Part shown: piece by piece, positions 49,625 to 61,210 of the stretch
How the letters are laid out: the number at the start of each line of letters is the position of its first letter
How positions within the stretch are numbered: position 1 is the first letter of the stretch
NCBI GenBank assembly: GCA_964058845.1
Contig: CAXKVR010000166.1
Location: forward strand, 1 to 64,000
Source: Carex sylvatica
Lineage: Eukaryota > Streptophyta > Magnoliopsida > Poales > Cyperaceae
Direction: 5' to 3'
DNA length: 64,000 nt
Position numbers and translations under genes: made by a program
The notes under the pieces: generated by a model
The model's input: only the letters and a program-made list of their open reading frames with translations
What the model was told of the DNA's origin: nothing
Databases searched by the model: none

Positions 49625-49854
49625 GGTGACTTAACAAAACAGTAAAATCAGAAGCCACCGTTGGATCAATGTTTTTCAAAGTGGCTTAATAAATAGTCAA
49701 AAATATTCAAAAAATGTAAAATTTGGTCTCCAAGCACATTTCAATATAGAGATCACATCTAACGGTTCAAATCAACTTTTTAGATTTTGAAAACAAAAAA
49801 AATGACTTATAAGCATATACCCTCATATGCTTATATAAGCAGAGTAGCCAACCT
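49625..49854 (+). mobile_element. Foldback element, GGCTACTGTGC end type, right arm only
   Basis: It begins in the loop (GGTGACTTAACAAAACAG), runs outward through AAATTTGGTCTCCAAGCACA and ends CTTATATAAGCAGAGTAGCC + AACC. The left arm is missing. A 30-base (AT)n follows. Confidence 0.75.
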
Positions 49855-49893
<39 letters not shown>

Positions 49894-50054
49894 TTGTTTT
49901 GTTGCATCTACTTCTTTTTTATATTTTGAAATTTACAGCAAATTGAACTAATTAACAAAACACTCAAAAAATATTAATTATTATGTAAACACATCTGTTA
50001 CGATAAAATAACAAAATATTCTATGAACAATTTATTTAAGCTACGTTTGAAACT

Positions 50055-50285
50055 AATATATGAAGAGGAACCTCGACATCTTTATCTTCAATTTAAAAAT
50101 TTAAACAGATGATCCGAACTACTCAATATGATATCCACGTTAAAATATAACTGGAGACCAAATTATATATTTTTTGAAAAATTTTTTACTAATTTTTAAG
50201 ATATGTACAAAAATTTTAGTTTTTAGATGATCTATAATTTTTTGAAAAACAATGATTTTGTACCATTTTAACCAAGATCCATTAT
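50055..50285. mobile_element. Diverged foldback-family element
   Basis: It retains GAAGAGGAACC at the left, CTGGAGACCAAATTATATAT, TTTTTACTAATTTTTAAG and a short mirrored loop (ACAAAAATTTTAG / TGATTTTGTACC). Too worn to define the right border. Confidence 0.5.
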
Positions 50286-50524
50286 GAACAAAATTGAGAT
50301 CCCATCGCCATAGATAAAATTTAGTTTAATCTTTTTTTGGATAAAAATAAAAATCAAGTTCACATTTATGAAAAAAATATACTTAGTTACTGCAGCCAAA
50401 ATTTTGTTACCATCTGTTAACAGTAGGATTTATTTAGAAACAAAGTTTAATTTGAATATGATAAAGTACTAGTAACGAGATGAGGAACAACTAAGATAAA
50501 TTTCCAACGAGACATACAATTTTT

Positions 50525-50865
50525 TTTTTATAAATTATTATTAAAAAAATAATTTTTAGAAAACCAACAAGATTATTATTTTTTTTACAAAAATTATAAG
50601 AATCGAAATATCATTTTGGTCCTGAATTTTTTTTTGGGACCGAAATGTCATTTCAATCCCGACTAGTTTCACAGCTTTTCGGTTAAGCTTACACTAAAAA
50701 AATATAAAAATTCCGAGACCGAAATGCTATTTCGGTCTAAAAATAAAAATTCGGGACCGAAATAGTATTTCGATTCTTATATTTTTATTTTAAAAAAATA
50801 ATCACATTAATTTTTTAGAAGTTAATTTTTTAATTATGGTTTATAAAAAAAATTCAAACAATATT
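50525..50865. mobile_element. Inverted-repeat element with GACCGAAAT words
   Basis: GGGACCGAAATGTCATTTC and mirrored words (GAAATGCTATTTCGGTC, GGGACCGAAATAGTATTTCG) fill the centre. The right side TTAATTATGGTTTATAAAAA matches the right end of the element at 57096-57438. Confidence 0.5.
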
Positions 50866-51034
50866 GTTGATATTGGATGGATTTTCAATTGCATGATTAC
50901 ATATGCTTCTTTATCAAGTTATCAAACAACAATGGAGAAGTCTTGGCAGAGTGGCAGCCGTCAGAAAATGTTCCCCCCGGCTTCTTCCTCTCTTTGAGCA
51001 TTTGGATCTTCTGTTGCACAAGGAATTGTGGCTG

Positions 51035-51110
51035 TACATATGTGAGTTCTGGATCCGTATCCTCCCAGGTACCTGACTTAAAGCAAATTAAAACGGACGG
51101 CCCAGATTAA
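51035..51110. mobile_element. MITE end fragment (GGATCCGTATCCTCCCAG)
   Basis: GGATCCGTATCCTCCCAGGT, with GACGGCCCAGATT further in, resembles the right end at about 52415-52433 (CTGGGAGGATACGGATCC). It is probably an isolated end. Confidence 0.35.
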
Positions 51111-51436
51111 TCCTCTTATTTACATCTAAAAATTAGTTGGTTTATATAATACATGGATTGATAATATAGCTAAAATATATTATAACAACTAGACTTTTAT
51201 GATAATCAATCTAGCTCTGTATAACATTAGCATTGATATTATGCACTTCTTTATGTCAATTAGATCGATGAATTAGTTTTATAGTGTTAATATACAATCT
51301 TACCAAATAACCATTACTAAATTAACTGTAAATATATTGTTAATATATAATTAATTTATTAATAGTATTAGGGAATAAGTTGTATAGGCGCATATGATTA
51401 TATAACTATATATTTGTTTACATTAATTATATATTA

Positions 51437-51680
51437 GAGGAGGGATCAAGTTACAACATTTTTTGAGTTACAACAAGTTACAACAACCCATTTTTTATAT
51501 TTTTAAAGTTCAAATCGTCGATCCAAACAGTTAGACGTGATCTCTACAATAAAATATGCTTGGAGACCAAATTTTATATTTTTTGGAATTTTTTTACTAT
51601 TTATTAAGATGGGTACAAAATTCAATGGTCTGAATTTAACTAGTTTTTGTACCAATCTTAATAAATAGTAAAAAAATTTC
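51437..51680. mobile_element. Foldback element, GAGGAGGGATC type, right end lost
   Basis: It starts GAGGAGGGATCAAGTTACAA, shares CTTGGAGACCAAATTTTATA and TTACTATTTATTAAGATGGG with 4457-4864, turns at a short loop (51625-51640) and breaks off about 40 bases into the right arm (ATAAATAGTAAAAAAATTTC). Confidence 0.75.
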
Positions 51681-52234
51681 AAATCCATTGGCATTGCTGT
51701 GTGTTTAACACGTTGATCAAGGATGAACCTATCTTATTAATTTACAAGATAATACATCTAATCCTTCAAAATTATTTTTTAATTAAGTAAAAATAGTTAC
51801 CTCGTTGATCCAAGCTTTTAGTTAGCACTTAAAGATACGATTAACAATTGTAGGATTTTTTAAAGGAAGATACTTTGCTTATAATGATTTATTTTCTAAT
51901 TAACTTACCTTTCATTTTTTCAGAATTTTGGAACCGACAGCCTCCAAAAACAACAATTAATTTAGAAATAAATGCAAACTCCTCCATTTGAATCTATTAC
52001 AAATGAAAAACAAAAGAAATGTGAAAAACAAAGATTTTTTATTTATTTGTAGCATTAATAGAATTTTATTTTTTTATAATGATCCCAACTCCTAGTCACG
52101 GACGAATGGGTTATACAAAATTAAATTAATTAATTAAGGAGCCCACCTCATAGTAACTCACTCCATAAGGTAATACAGAATATGTAAGAGAAGAAAAGTT
52201 TTGATTTCTTAGATTGTAGTTACGAACGGAATTT

Positions 52235-52436
52235 TTATCCCCTCAGGTTACCTGACTAGGTAGAATTTAATTGGACGGTTTAAAAATATAAATTTTAACT
52301 TGGCACGCATCTCAAAGCACAAATAATATTGCTCCCTACTGCCATTCGGATCACCCAGTAGTGGCTGAAATTAAATCTGGACCGTCTATTTCAATTGTGT
52401 TGAATCCGATATCTGGGAGGATACGGATCCGTTGGA
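52235..52436. mobile_element. Small MITE with TTATCCCCTCAGG / GGGAGGATACGG ends
   Basis: The left part ATCCCCTCAGGTTACCTGAC and right part GATATCTGGGAGGATACGGA are imperfect inverted ends. Interior words (AATTGGACGGTTTA; TCTGGACCGTCTA) are also mirrored. Confidence 0.45.
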
Positions 52437-53019
52437 ACGATGCGTGCAATATCTTAATTTTTTTTTTTTTTGAGTAATTGCAATATCTTAAAATGATAAT
52501 TAATGAAAGATACTTGTGAATATCAACGTATATTAGAGCTTGACATACTATTTAATAAATTTCTTCAAAATATTACTATCAATTTTGAGATGATATCCAA
52601 TTAGAGCTAGATTGGAACGTTATAAGATACAAACGGTGGGGGGTTTTGATTTATCAAGGGTTGCGTACATGGAAGCGATTCAGTTTTTCAAAAACGAAGG
52701 CACATGATTTAAAACATTTGTTATATTGGACTTCTTTTGTTTAAAATTTCTATGGTCCATGCATTATACGGACTAATCATTTCATGATATAAATCGGAGC
52801 ATATTAATTTGGTGCCATGCTGTGTGCTAGAAACAATGTAGCGTCAAAAAAGAAAATTACGAAGGTTGTCCGTATAATGCATGCGGGCCGGAAGACTAAG
52901 AGTAAAGGGATGTCAATGACAAACTACTAGGATGCAGTATGCATTCCAAGACATGCATTAATTGTGGAGGGATCGATGGGCATCTCTAATCTGAACTTAA
53001 AAAAATGTGCTTGAAGACC

Positions 53020-53370
53020 AAATTTTCATGCTTATCATACTTCACATTCTTTATTTCTATTTTTAAATTTTATAAATCTAAACAATTAATCCCAACCAAT
53101 CAAGATCTCTATATTAAAATGTGCTTGGAGACCAAATTTTATATATTTTTTATTTTTTATTTTTATTTTTTATATTAGTACAAAATCACTAGATCCGAAC
53201 TATCCAAAAACAATAAATTTTATAAATATCTAAAAAATAAGTTATAAATTTAAAAATATATGTATAAATTTTGCTCTTCAAACACATTTTAATATGAAAT
53301 TTATGTTGATCGGTTTGGATCGGTTATTTGGGCTTTCAAAACAAATAATATATATAATTACAAATGCAAA
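53020..53370. mobile_element. Foldback-family element, sister of 11096-11455
   Basis: It shares CTTCACATTCTTTATTTC, CAAGATCTCTATATTAAAAT and CAAACACATTTTAATATGAA in the same order as at 11096-11455. A separate core fragment (AATGTGCTTGAAGACCAAAT) sits just before it at about 53004. Confidence 0.65.
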
Positions 53371-54725
53371 CATTATTATATGACAATTAGTCTTTTGTTG
53401 GAAAAAAAAATTCATTTTTTTATTTATTTCACAAGGTAAAGATATGTGTACGGTTTACCAAATTACAAATAAGTAAAATCAAATAAGTATTTTGAAATTT
53501 AAACAAAGTTACTCTTAAGCATTTTTTTTTTACTCGCTAGAAAAAACAAACGTTGGGTCGATCCACTTCAGGTATTAATATCATCTTAAATAACTGACAA
53601 ATTTCATAATTTTAATTATGTGAAAACACATATGATGAATTAATAATGAAATTGATCTCGACTCTCTTTTTCTAAAATTCTATGTTTTAGTGATAAAAAA
53701 AATTACTTAAAAATACCAGATTAATAGGTATTTATTTTCTGAATTTATACTCATACATTATCCAAAATCAAAAGAGAATTCAATATTCGAGCACTATTTT
53801 GTGAGTTATTTGCACATGTTTCTTACCAAATGAGACAACTGATCCGGATTTCTTGCTGACGCTTAATAATGATCATATCAAATGACATTTTTTTTAGGAA
53901 TAAACAATTAGGATTTTTTTTATAAAATAAATGAGAAATAATTAATGATTTGATTTCATTGGAATATTTACTGGGACCAAATTAATAGTACGATCCGAGT
54001 AGTTTTCATAAATTGCAGTGTGTTTTCGTTACAAAAAATTTAAAAATTACTGAAACTGAATCAAATAATTAATTCGGTCCCAATAATAACTGTGAAATAC
54101 TAAAATTCGTAGACCAATTTCTTTTATTTATTTTCTCTCTTCTATTAGAACTCTCAATGATAAGAGGTCAATAAGATCGAACTAATCACTGCAAAAGTGG
54201 AACAACATCCATGAAGTATCGTAGAAGACGGGTTAGTGGTTCAGTCATTTGATTTTTGACATTCATAGTCGTTTTTTGGTCGACCCATAAAAATGCTAGC
54301 CAACTTTTTTTTCCTGTGAAAAATGCTTATCCAGCTTATAAAAGCACCATTGAATACATAAAATTAATCACGCCGGAAAGGATCTAGACCAAGCATATAT
54401 ATCGTGATTCGTGCATGCATCTGGTTTTGAACCAATGGCATGGTTTTCAATGAGAAAGGGTTCTGATACTGTACCTGATCTTTACGATAGGATGCCGCAT
54501 TATTGAATTAATTAATTATTGTTGTAATCAGTAAACAATTACATATATTTATAGAATTGTGCCAGTACAGTATCACAAGTGGAGACCATATATAGTATAA
54601 AAGCATGTGTAGTAAAGAGGCTCCAATATTAATTTCACTGGGAAAGCCTATTACCAAATTTTCATTACAAGGCGTAACCTAAAAGGCCTATTTATGGTTA
54701 AGCCTCCATTTCCGTGTTTCCATGT

Positions 54726-54727
<2 letters not shown>

Positions 54728-54772
<45 letters not shown>
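54728..54772. repeat. (TA)n microsatellite, ~45 bp
   Basis: An uninterrupted AT dinucleotide run, the longest in the window. Others lie at 3961-3994 and 49859-49890, beside foldback elements. This one has no foldback element next to it. Confidence 0.95.
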
Positions 54773-54777
<5 letters not shown>

Positions 54778-55747
54778 GTTCAACTTATTTATTCACATTT
54801 AAACATATTCGAAATGTAATAATTTTTTATGAATACATAGAGAAAATAACATAGATCACATATAATGATTTTATTTTGATTTTTAAATTTTAAATTATTA
54901 AAGTTTTTAAAAATAGAGGCATGGTAAAGTCATAAAAAATGAAGGCATTTGAACCCTCCTCATAAAAGAATAAATAGAATCATATGTTTAAATTTGTTCT
55001 CAATTTCATTCATCTTCAATAACATCGGATTCTAATAAACAAATAGGAAACTAAATTTACGTCCTTTAATTGACCCAGATCTTCAAACCGAATTGTTTTT
55101 TTTTTAACAAAATAAACTAAGTCCGTTGATAAAATAATATTTGTTAATTTTACACTCCGAAAAATTATAAATAGAACTTGAAAAATTTGACTTGTTACTC
55201 TTAAAACAAGGAATGAGACTAACAAATCATTTATATAGAAAAGAAGAATAAAAATATTGAGTAATGTGACTTCTTATTTAGTAGTAAAAATAAATTTGAG
55301 GTATCGGCAAAAAATCTTGTAGGATCTTTGGTGAAAAATTACCTCATGTTTCACGATAATTATTCCTTTTATCTTTAATCACCAAAAAAATAATATATAA
55401 AAAGTTGATTATAGTAGATTTGTTTTGTTGTACTATTTTTAAAAAAAAAAAGTGGCAAGCTACATGCTTCACTAGAAACATGGAAGTTCATACAAAATAT
55501 AGAAAATTAGAAATGATAAAGATCCTCAAGGTGTGAAGCATCAAAAGAAAATCTAAAACTAATATCATAAAACATAAAGACATAACATATTGCCAGTATA
55601 ACAAACACAATATATCCAACAAAACAAAGCACATACTAATCAATTCTAATCATAGAACGAGTAGAGGTACTCGCAAAAGAAGAACCAGAATCAACAGTAG
55701 ATAGATCAGCTGCCATAAAAAACAACATCAATAGCATCATACTTAAC

Positions 55748-56164
55748 ATGGTCTCCAGGGGCTGACGCAGGATTTTTGTCAGGGAGGGCAGGAATCGGAT
55801 TCAAATATCTTATCGAGTACAAACCCATTAGCTTATCGGGTCGATTCAATGCCTTAAAATTTAATTTTTTAAAATTCACAAAATTGAGATTTGGATTTAT
55901 TGAAAATAAAATCAATAATAATGTTCTACGGGTTAACCGAGAATTTTGATATGAAGAACGCGAAAAATCTCAAAACAGTTGATTTTATATGGATTTTACA
56001 AGATTTAATGCACATTTGGGTGTGTTAGATGACAATTCGACCAGTGGGGCCCACTGTCATAGAGGTACCATTTAATTAATTTGAACTCCTCATTTAATGA
56101 AACCCCTCAACCTATTTTTTCCACTACTTTCGAAAATTCAGCTGGGTTCGCCCCTGACGGTCCC
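55748..56164. mobile_element. hAT-like element, relative of 211-564
   Basis: The element spans 55756-56156, from CAGGGGCTGACGCAGGATTT to GGGTTCGCCCCTG. Flanking 8-mers ATGGTCTC and ACGGTCCC agree at 6 of 8 positions, fitting an old 8-bp target duplication. No transposase is encoded. Confidence 0.65.
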
Positions 56165-56699
56165 TAAAGTAATCAGAAAGATCAGAGCCCTCGAGACCAA
56201 GACATACTAATTGATACATATCGAGTTTGTTGGTAAATAATTTTAGTATTATAACCAAAATTAATTCGAGTAATAAATTATATGGACTAATGTGTTTATA
56301 ACAAAATCCAAAATCTTAAAAGCACAAGTTCATGCACCATAAAATAAACAATTAGCTGAGTCATGTTTGATGTTTTATGTCTCGATCGTTAATTAGATTC
56401 ATCTAAAGACAAAATTTGATCGTTGACAGTCGCGCGCAAGATGCATGTAATTAGAAAGTCGAAGGTGTATTAAAATGAAGAAAATATTATTATCTGAATT
56501 GCAATGGTAGTAGATACAGATACGATCGAGAGAAATTAAGAGGAGCAATGGAAGTGCATGAGTGAGCTAGAGAAATAATTACTTATACAGAATAAAGTTT
56601 GAATGGGCCCACCAAACTGTTGATTTCATTTTGTGTAATAAATTATATGGACTAGTGGGATATGTGAGATTTTCGCATGATGTGAGTTCACATGGGGTA

Positions 56700-57010
56700 C
56701 AGATCCCTACATAACTCAACTTTTGAGTTTTAGATGTAAACCGTCCGATTCAATTCCGTCGCTCAAGATCACTTCGAAATTCGGATTCATTGTTCGAATG
56801 TGTGCACTTTATTTTGGATGAATTATACGGATTCAAATCGAACGGTCCGGATTTAAAATCTAACTTTTGGGTTACTTCACTGGATCTGAACTCGTTCACA
56901 TGTGGCGTCTTTTTTCCGCTTTGCGCAAAGGTCCAAATCTCTCTACGACCGTATCTATGCAACGATGGATACATATGCCAAAAAATGAATTGTTTGATTT
57001 GAGATTCGTG
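56700..57010. other. MITE-like text, no gene
   Basis: Contains AACCGTCCGATTCAATTCC, ATCGAACGGTCCGG and TTTGATTTGAGATTCGTGCT, phrases seen in several MITEs here. The frames on both strands are by-products of this mirrored text. Confidence 0.35.
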
Positions 57011-57095
57011 CTAAAGCCAACTGACTTTGAAATCCGTGTATTTTGAAAAATAAATGATTTGATTTGAAAAAGGCAAGATTCCTGCGATTCCAAAA

Positions 57096-57438
57096 GAATC
57101 GCGAATTTTTTTTATAAACCATAATTAATAAATCAAAAATTAAGAAACTAATATGATTACTTCTTTTTTATGAAAACCATAAGGAGGACTGAACGTTCCG
57201 TTCGGTCTTCAAAAATTCTTTAATTTTTCAGACTTGACAGACTATTTAGTCTCAAGGATTTTTTTTTTTTTTTTTTTTAGAAAACGTTGAGACCGAATGG
57301 TCCGTCTAGTTCGAAAAGAAATTTTAATTTTTGGAGACTGAACGGATCGTTCGGTCCTTATGATTTAAAAAAAAACAATCATATTAATTTTCTAATTTTT
57401 TATTTATTAATTATGGTTTATGAAAAAAAATTCAAGAA
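57096..57438. mobile_element. Foldback element with TTCGGTC words
   Basis: ATAAACCATAATTAATAAAT at the left (57115) is mirrored by ATTTATTAATTATGGTTTAT at the right (57403). The inner part alternates ACTGAACG.TCCGTTCGGTC and GAGACCGAATGG. The ends match the element at 50525-50865. Confidence 0.65.
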
Positions 57439-57439
57439 T

Positions 57440-59820
57440 CGCAGCAGATTTATTTTCGTATTTTAGAACGCAACGGGAGTACGCCTGAGTTCTTCTGTAA
57501 ACATCACTGTAGTTTCTATTCTGCAGCGAGTATAGTAGTTTATATTATATTGGTTTCTAAGACAAACGGGTGGGTCCATTATATTGGCGAAAGTTATGAG
57601 GTCAGTGACTCGTCATAAAATTCCTTCATACGCTCCAATTCACTAGAATAGTAGAAAGGAAACGGCCCCTTTTTCATCAAATGTTTATACAAATGCTTTG
57701 GCAAATTAAAGGTCCCCAAAGTCTCTCTGCGGCCGTATCTATGCAACGATCGATACATATGCCGAGTTTGTCGAGTATTTCCAGTGTTACTTTTTTAAGT
57801 TCTTTTATTTAAATTTCATAAAAATATCTGATTTAAACATTTGATTCAACTCGAATATAAATTTCAAATATATGTTGATCAACAAGGTCTTCAATAGCAA
57901 TAAATTAAGATAGTAAAAAAAATTGGTTGAGTTCTTTAAAAAAAATTGTATAGTATTATAATTTGTGAAATCTGCCACCAGGCAATTTTAATATTTTTTC
58001 TTTCAAAGTTAAATTGTTTCATTCTATTTAATATAATTAATACCAAGACACCTTTGAGAAATACTCTTAATATTGTTCAGGTTACTTCAGAAAGCTTGTA
58101 TAATACATTAAGATTAATAAAAAAAAATAAAAAAAATTGAAATTTAATTATTTAGATCGATCATGATGTTATTGTCATTCAACATATTTTGTCTCTATCA
58201 TGCAGTGTTGACAATAACGGTATGCACTCGTCATACAAATGAGTACCGTCAAACAATTAATTGGTATGCGTTCGTCAAATAAATTTGAGTATTTAAGGCA
58301 ATCGCTACGACGCTACCACGCATGAATTCGGTGATGCTAATAGGTGAGTGCCATGTCATAATTGGAGGGTATGACAACTCATATCTAGGGGTGTCAACGG
58401 GTACCAAATGAGTCCGGTGGAAGTATTTTTTTTATGGGAGGTGCTATTTTGAGAGCACAATTTACAATATTGAGAACTATTAGAATTTTTTTACACTTTA
58501 TACCAACTTTACTCTTATTAAAAGCTCCTTATATATTTGCTAAGATTTGGTTTGATTGATTTACTAGGTAATTAAGAAATCGAATGATGACAAATATTAC
58601 ATCTTTAAATATTAAACGAGATACTTTATTCCATTTTTATTTCCTCTTTAATTTTGGAATAAATCAAATTTTAAAATACACCAACTACACTCCTAACAAA
58701 ATATGTATGTTGATCACTGATTAACTTTTATTAATAAATTAGTTGCTTCATTTTGTGACACTAATTATAGTTAATGTTACTAAAAATTTCTTCTCAATAT
58801 ATGTTCTCCATATAATTAACAACTGAAATTAAGAATGAACCTGAACATACTAATAAAAAAAATCTTATGAAAATTAAAGAAGTAAAAATTGTAAAAAAAT
58901 TCACTAAAACTTAAATTGTGTAATATATTAAATTTGGAGATTTCAAATGCTGATGAAATATTATTAGAAAATGTCAACATTTGATATTCTTAAAAATAAA
59001 TTGATCAATTATTGTGATTCTTAAATAAGGAAATAATTAGTAATGGAAGATAGCCCTTCTAAGAGGAGAAATAATGAAATGAATAAATTGATTTTCTCTT
59101 CAATTTTGTTATTTATTGAATTTTAATTGTAACATAGCGTGTGGCGAGTATGTTTCTATGTAAATTTAGACTTCTACATGTAATAAAGATGCATTTAATA
59201 AATAAATAAATAACATATTATTTGATTGGATGATTGATATTAAATCCGAAATTTCATCTTTCAATTATAAATGTTAGCGGATCAGAACATCTACGTATAT
59301 AATATAAGAATGGAGATATGTATATATGTATATATATTTGAATGCTAATTAATATGCAAGTTTTGAGCTCTGCCGTTAGATCTCTATTTGTAATAACTGT
59401 TGCGTTTTGGTTCCCACCCTTGACCCTAGCTTTCGTTCATGATGTCACAAAACAAGAAAGCCACATTATTCTATTTGCGACACTGTAATTTTTATCTTTA
59501 AAGCATTTGTTTTATAACTTGGTGGTCAAAATGGCAACTTTTTCATGTATTTTTATAGTGAAATAGGAAAGCATTTTTATTTAAAATGGAGAAACAACAG
59601 ATTTGAGTATTTTTATAGGAAAATAAGCAATTTAGAATGTTTCAATATATAACTATCCCAGCAATTATTCTTTTAATTCACAGTTGGAGAATAACAAAAA
59701 ATTTGTTCGTTTATCATTTGAAAATATAGAAATTATACAAATGGGAAACTTAAATTCAATATGTTAATTTGTTTCCAAAACACATTATGCGCGGGTACCT
59801 TTTTGTATTTATAAGAATAT
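57440..59820. other. AT-rich stretch, no gene seen
   Basis: Only a short CTAGGGGTGTCAACGGGTAC hAT-like end at 58387 stands out. No coding-like frame. Confidence 0.45.
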
Positions 59821-59828
59821 ATATATAT

Positions 59829-60206
59829 GAGGAGGGATCGGATGACACCCTTTTTTGGTGACATTGGATAACACCGTCCATTTTCAAAGTTTTCAAAGTC
59901 CAAACGGTCGATCCAAACCGTTCAACTTGATGGATATGTTAAAATGTGCATGCAGATCAAATTTTATATTTTTCGGAATTTTTTTACTATTTATTAAGTA
60001 TTTAACAAAATCACTATATTCAGACCGTTCAATTTTTGTACCCATCTGAATAAATAGTAAAAAAATTCAGAAAAATATAAAATTTGATCTGCAAGCACAT
60101 TTTAACATATCCATCAAGTTGAACGATTTGGATCGACCGTTTGGACTTTGAAAATGGACGATGTCATCCGATGTCACCAAAAAAGGGTGTCATCTGATCC
60201 CTCCTC
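59829..60206. mobile_element. Complete foldback element, GAGGAGGGATC type
   Basis: GAGGAGGGATCGGATGACAC is mirrored by GTGTCATCTGATCCCTCCTC. The arms run about 180 bases each to a loop near 60010. The family core appears with GCAGATCAAATTTTATATTT in place of GGAGACC. (AT)n flanks both sides. Confidence 0.85.
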
Positions 60207-60236
60207 TATATATATATATATATATATATGTATGGA

Positions 60237-60470
60237 GGTTGGCTACTATGCTTATATAAGCATATCCCCACATATGCTTATAACTCATTTTTGTGTTTTC
60301 AATGTCCAAATGGTCGATCTGAACCGTTAGATGTGATCTCTATATTGAAATGTGCTTGGAGACCAAATTTTACATTTTTATGAATTTTTTTACTATTTAT
60401 TAAGTCACTTTGAAAATCGCTGATCTAATGGTGGCTTCTGATTTTACTGTTTTGTTAAGCCACCGTTGGG
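60237..60470 (+). mobile_element. Foldback element, GGCTACTGTGC end type, left arm only
   Basis: It starts GGTTGGCTACTATGCTTATA, carries CTTGGAGACCAAATTTTACA and ends in the loop region (TTAAGCCACCGTTGG). The right arm is absent. It lies 30 bases after the complete element at 59829-60206. Confidence 0.75.
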
Positions 60471-60479
60471 CCTTGCAGA

Positions 60480-61085
60480 AGTATGTGAACCAACTAATTT
60501 TCACCATCAGATGTTAACCTAATAAATAGTTTAATAAACTGAAAATTATGGTACTCATTAATAAATCAGGTCATGAGCTGAACTTGTGGATAGAGTCTTT
60601 TTTTTTTGGACCGTCAGATCCGCTTTGGCACGAATATTAAAGGGGCCGTGCCAGCTATTGCTTTTTCATTTATCTTTCATTAAGTTTTCCTTCGCCCGAA
60701 ATCTGATCGAACGGTCCCAATACAAACTCATAATTTGATGAGTTATTATAAAAATGTAGTCATCAAATTGGGAATGAGATTATTTTCTAAGTGATCGATG
60801 AAATATTGAGTTTGAAAATTTGTGAAGCCTCTGGAAGTAAGATGTAAGTCCGAATCTCTCCATTACCTCACCGTTCGATTTTGAATCCAAGGCAATCCGA
60901 GTCGAAGCATGTACAGCACGGTACTCATTACGATTTGTGCCAAAATATAATGAACGGATCAGATTTAAACTCAAACGGCGAGGTACTTCAGATGATGCTG
61001 GTTCTGCTGCACCACTTTTATGAGCTTTTATTTGTGCTACCCACAAATTTGAGCCAGCTAGCCAGCTGGATGCATGCAATCCACC
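60480..61085. other. MITE-derived text, probably no gene
   Basis: A 143-codon frame runs on the minus strand (61211-60780), but it crosses two mirrored segments. One is CATTACCTCACCGTTCGATT / AAACTCAAACGGCGAGGTAC at 60862-60985. The other is the MITE at 61088-61210. The frame is explained as a by-product. Confidence 0.5.
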
Positions 61086-61087
61086 GA

Positions 61088-61210
61088 GTGCGTATCCGCT
61101 GAGGTATCTCATATTATTTGTGCTTTGAGATTCGTGCAGAATGTATTTGAACGGTTGATATTCTCCAAAGTCACGCAAAATATGAAATATCTCAGGGGAT
61201 GCGAATTCCA
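61088..61210. mobile_element. MITE, GTGCGTATCC...GGATGCGAATTCC type
   Basis: GTGCGTATCCGCTGAGGTAT with CTCATATT is mirrored by AATATGAAATATCTCAGGGG with ATGCG. The interior holds AGATTCGTGCAGAATG, as in the copy at 14490-14676. Confidence 0.7.
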
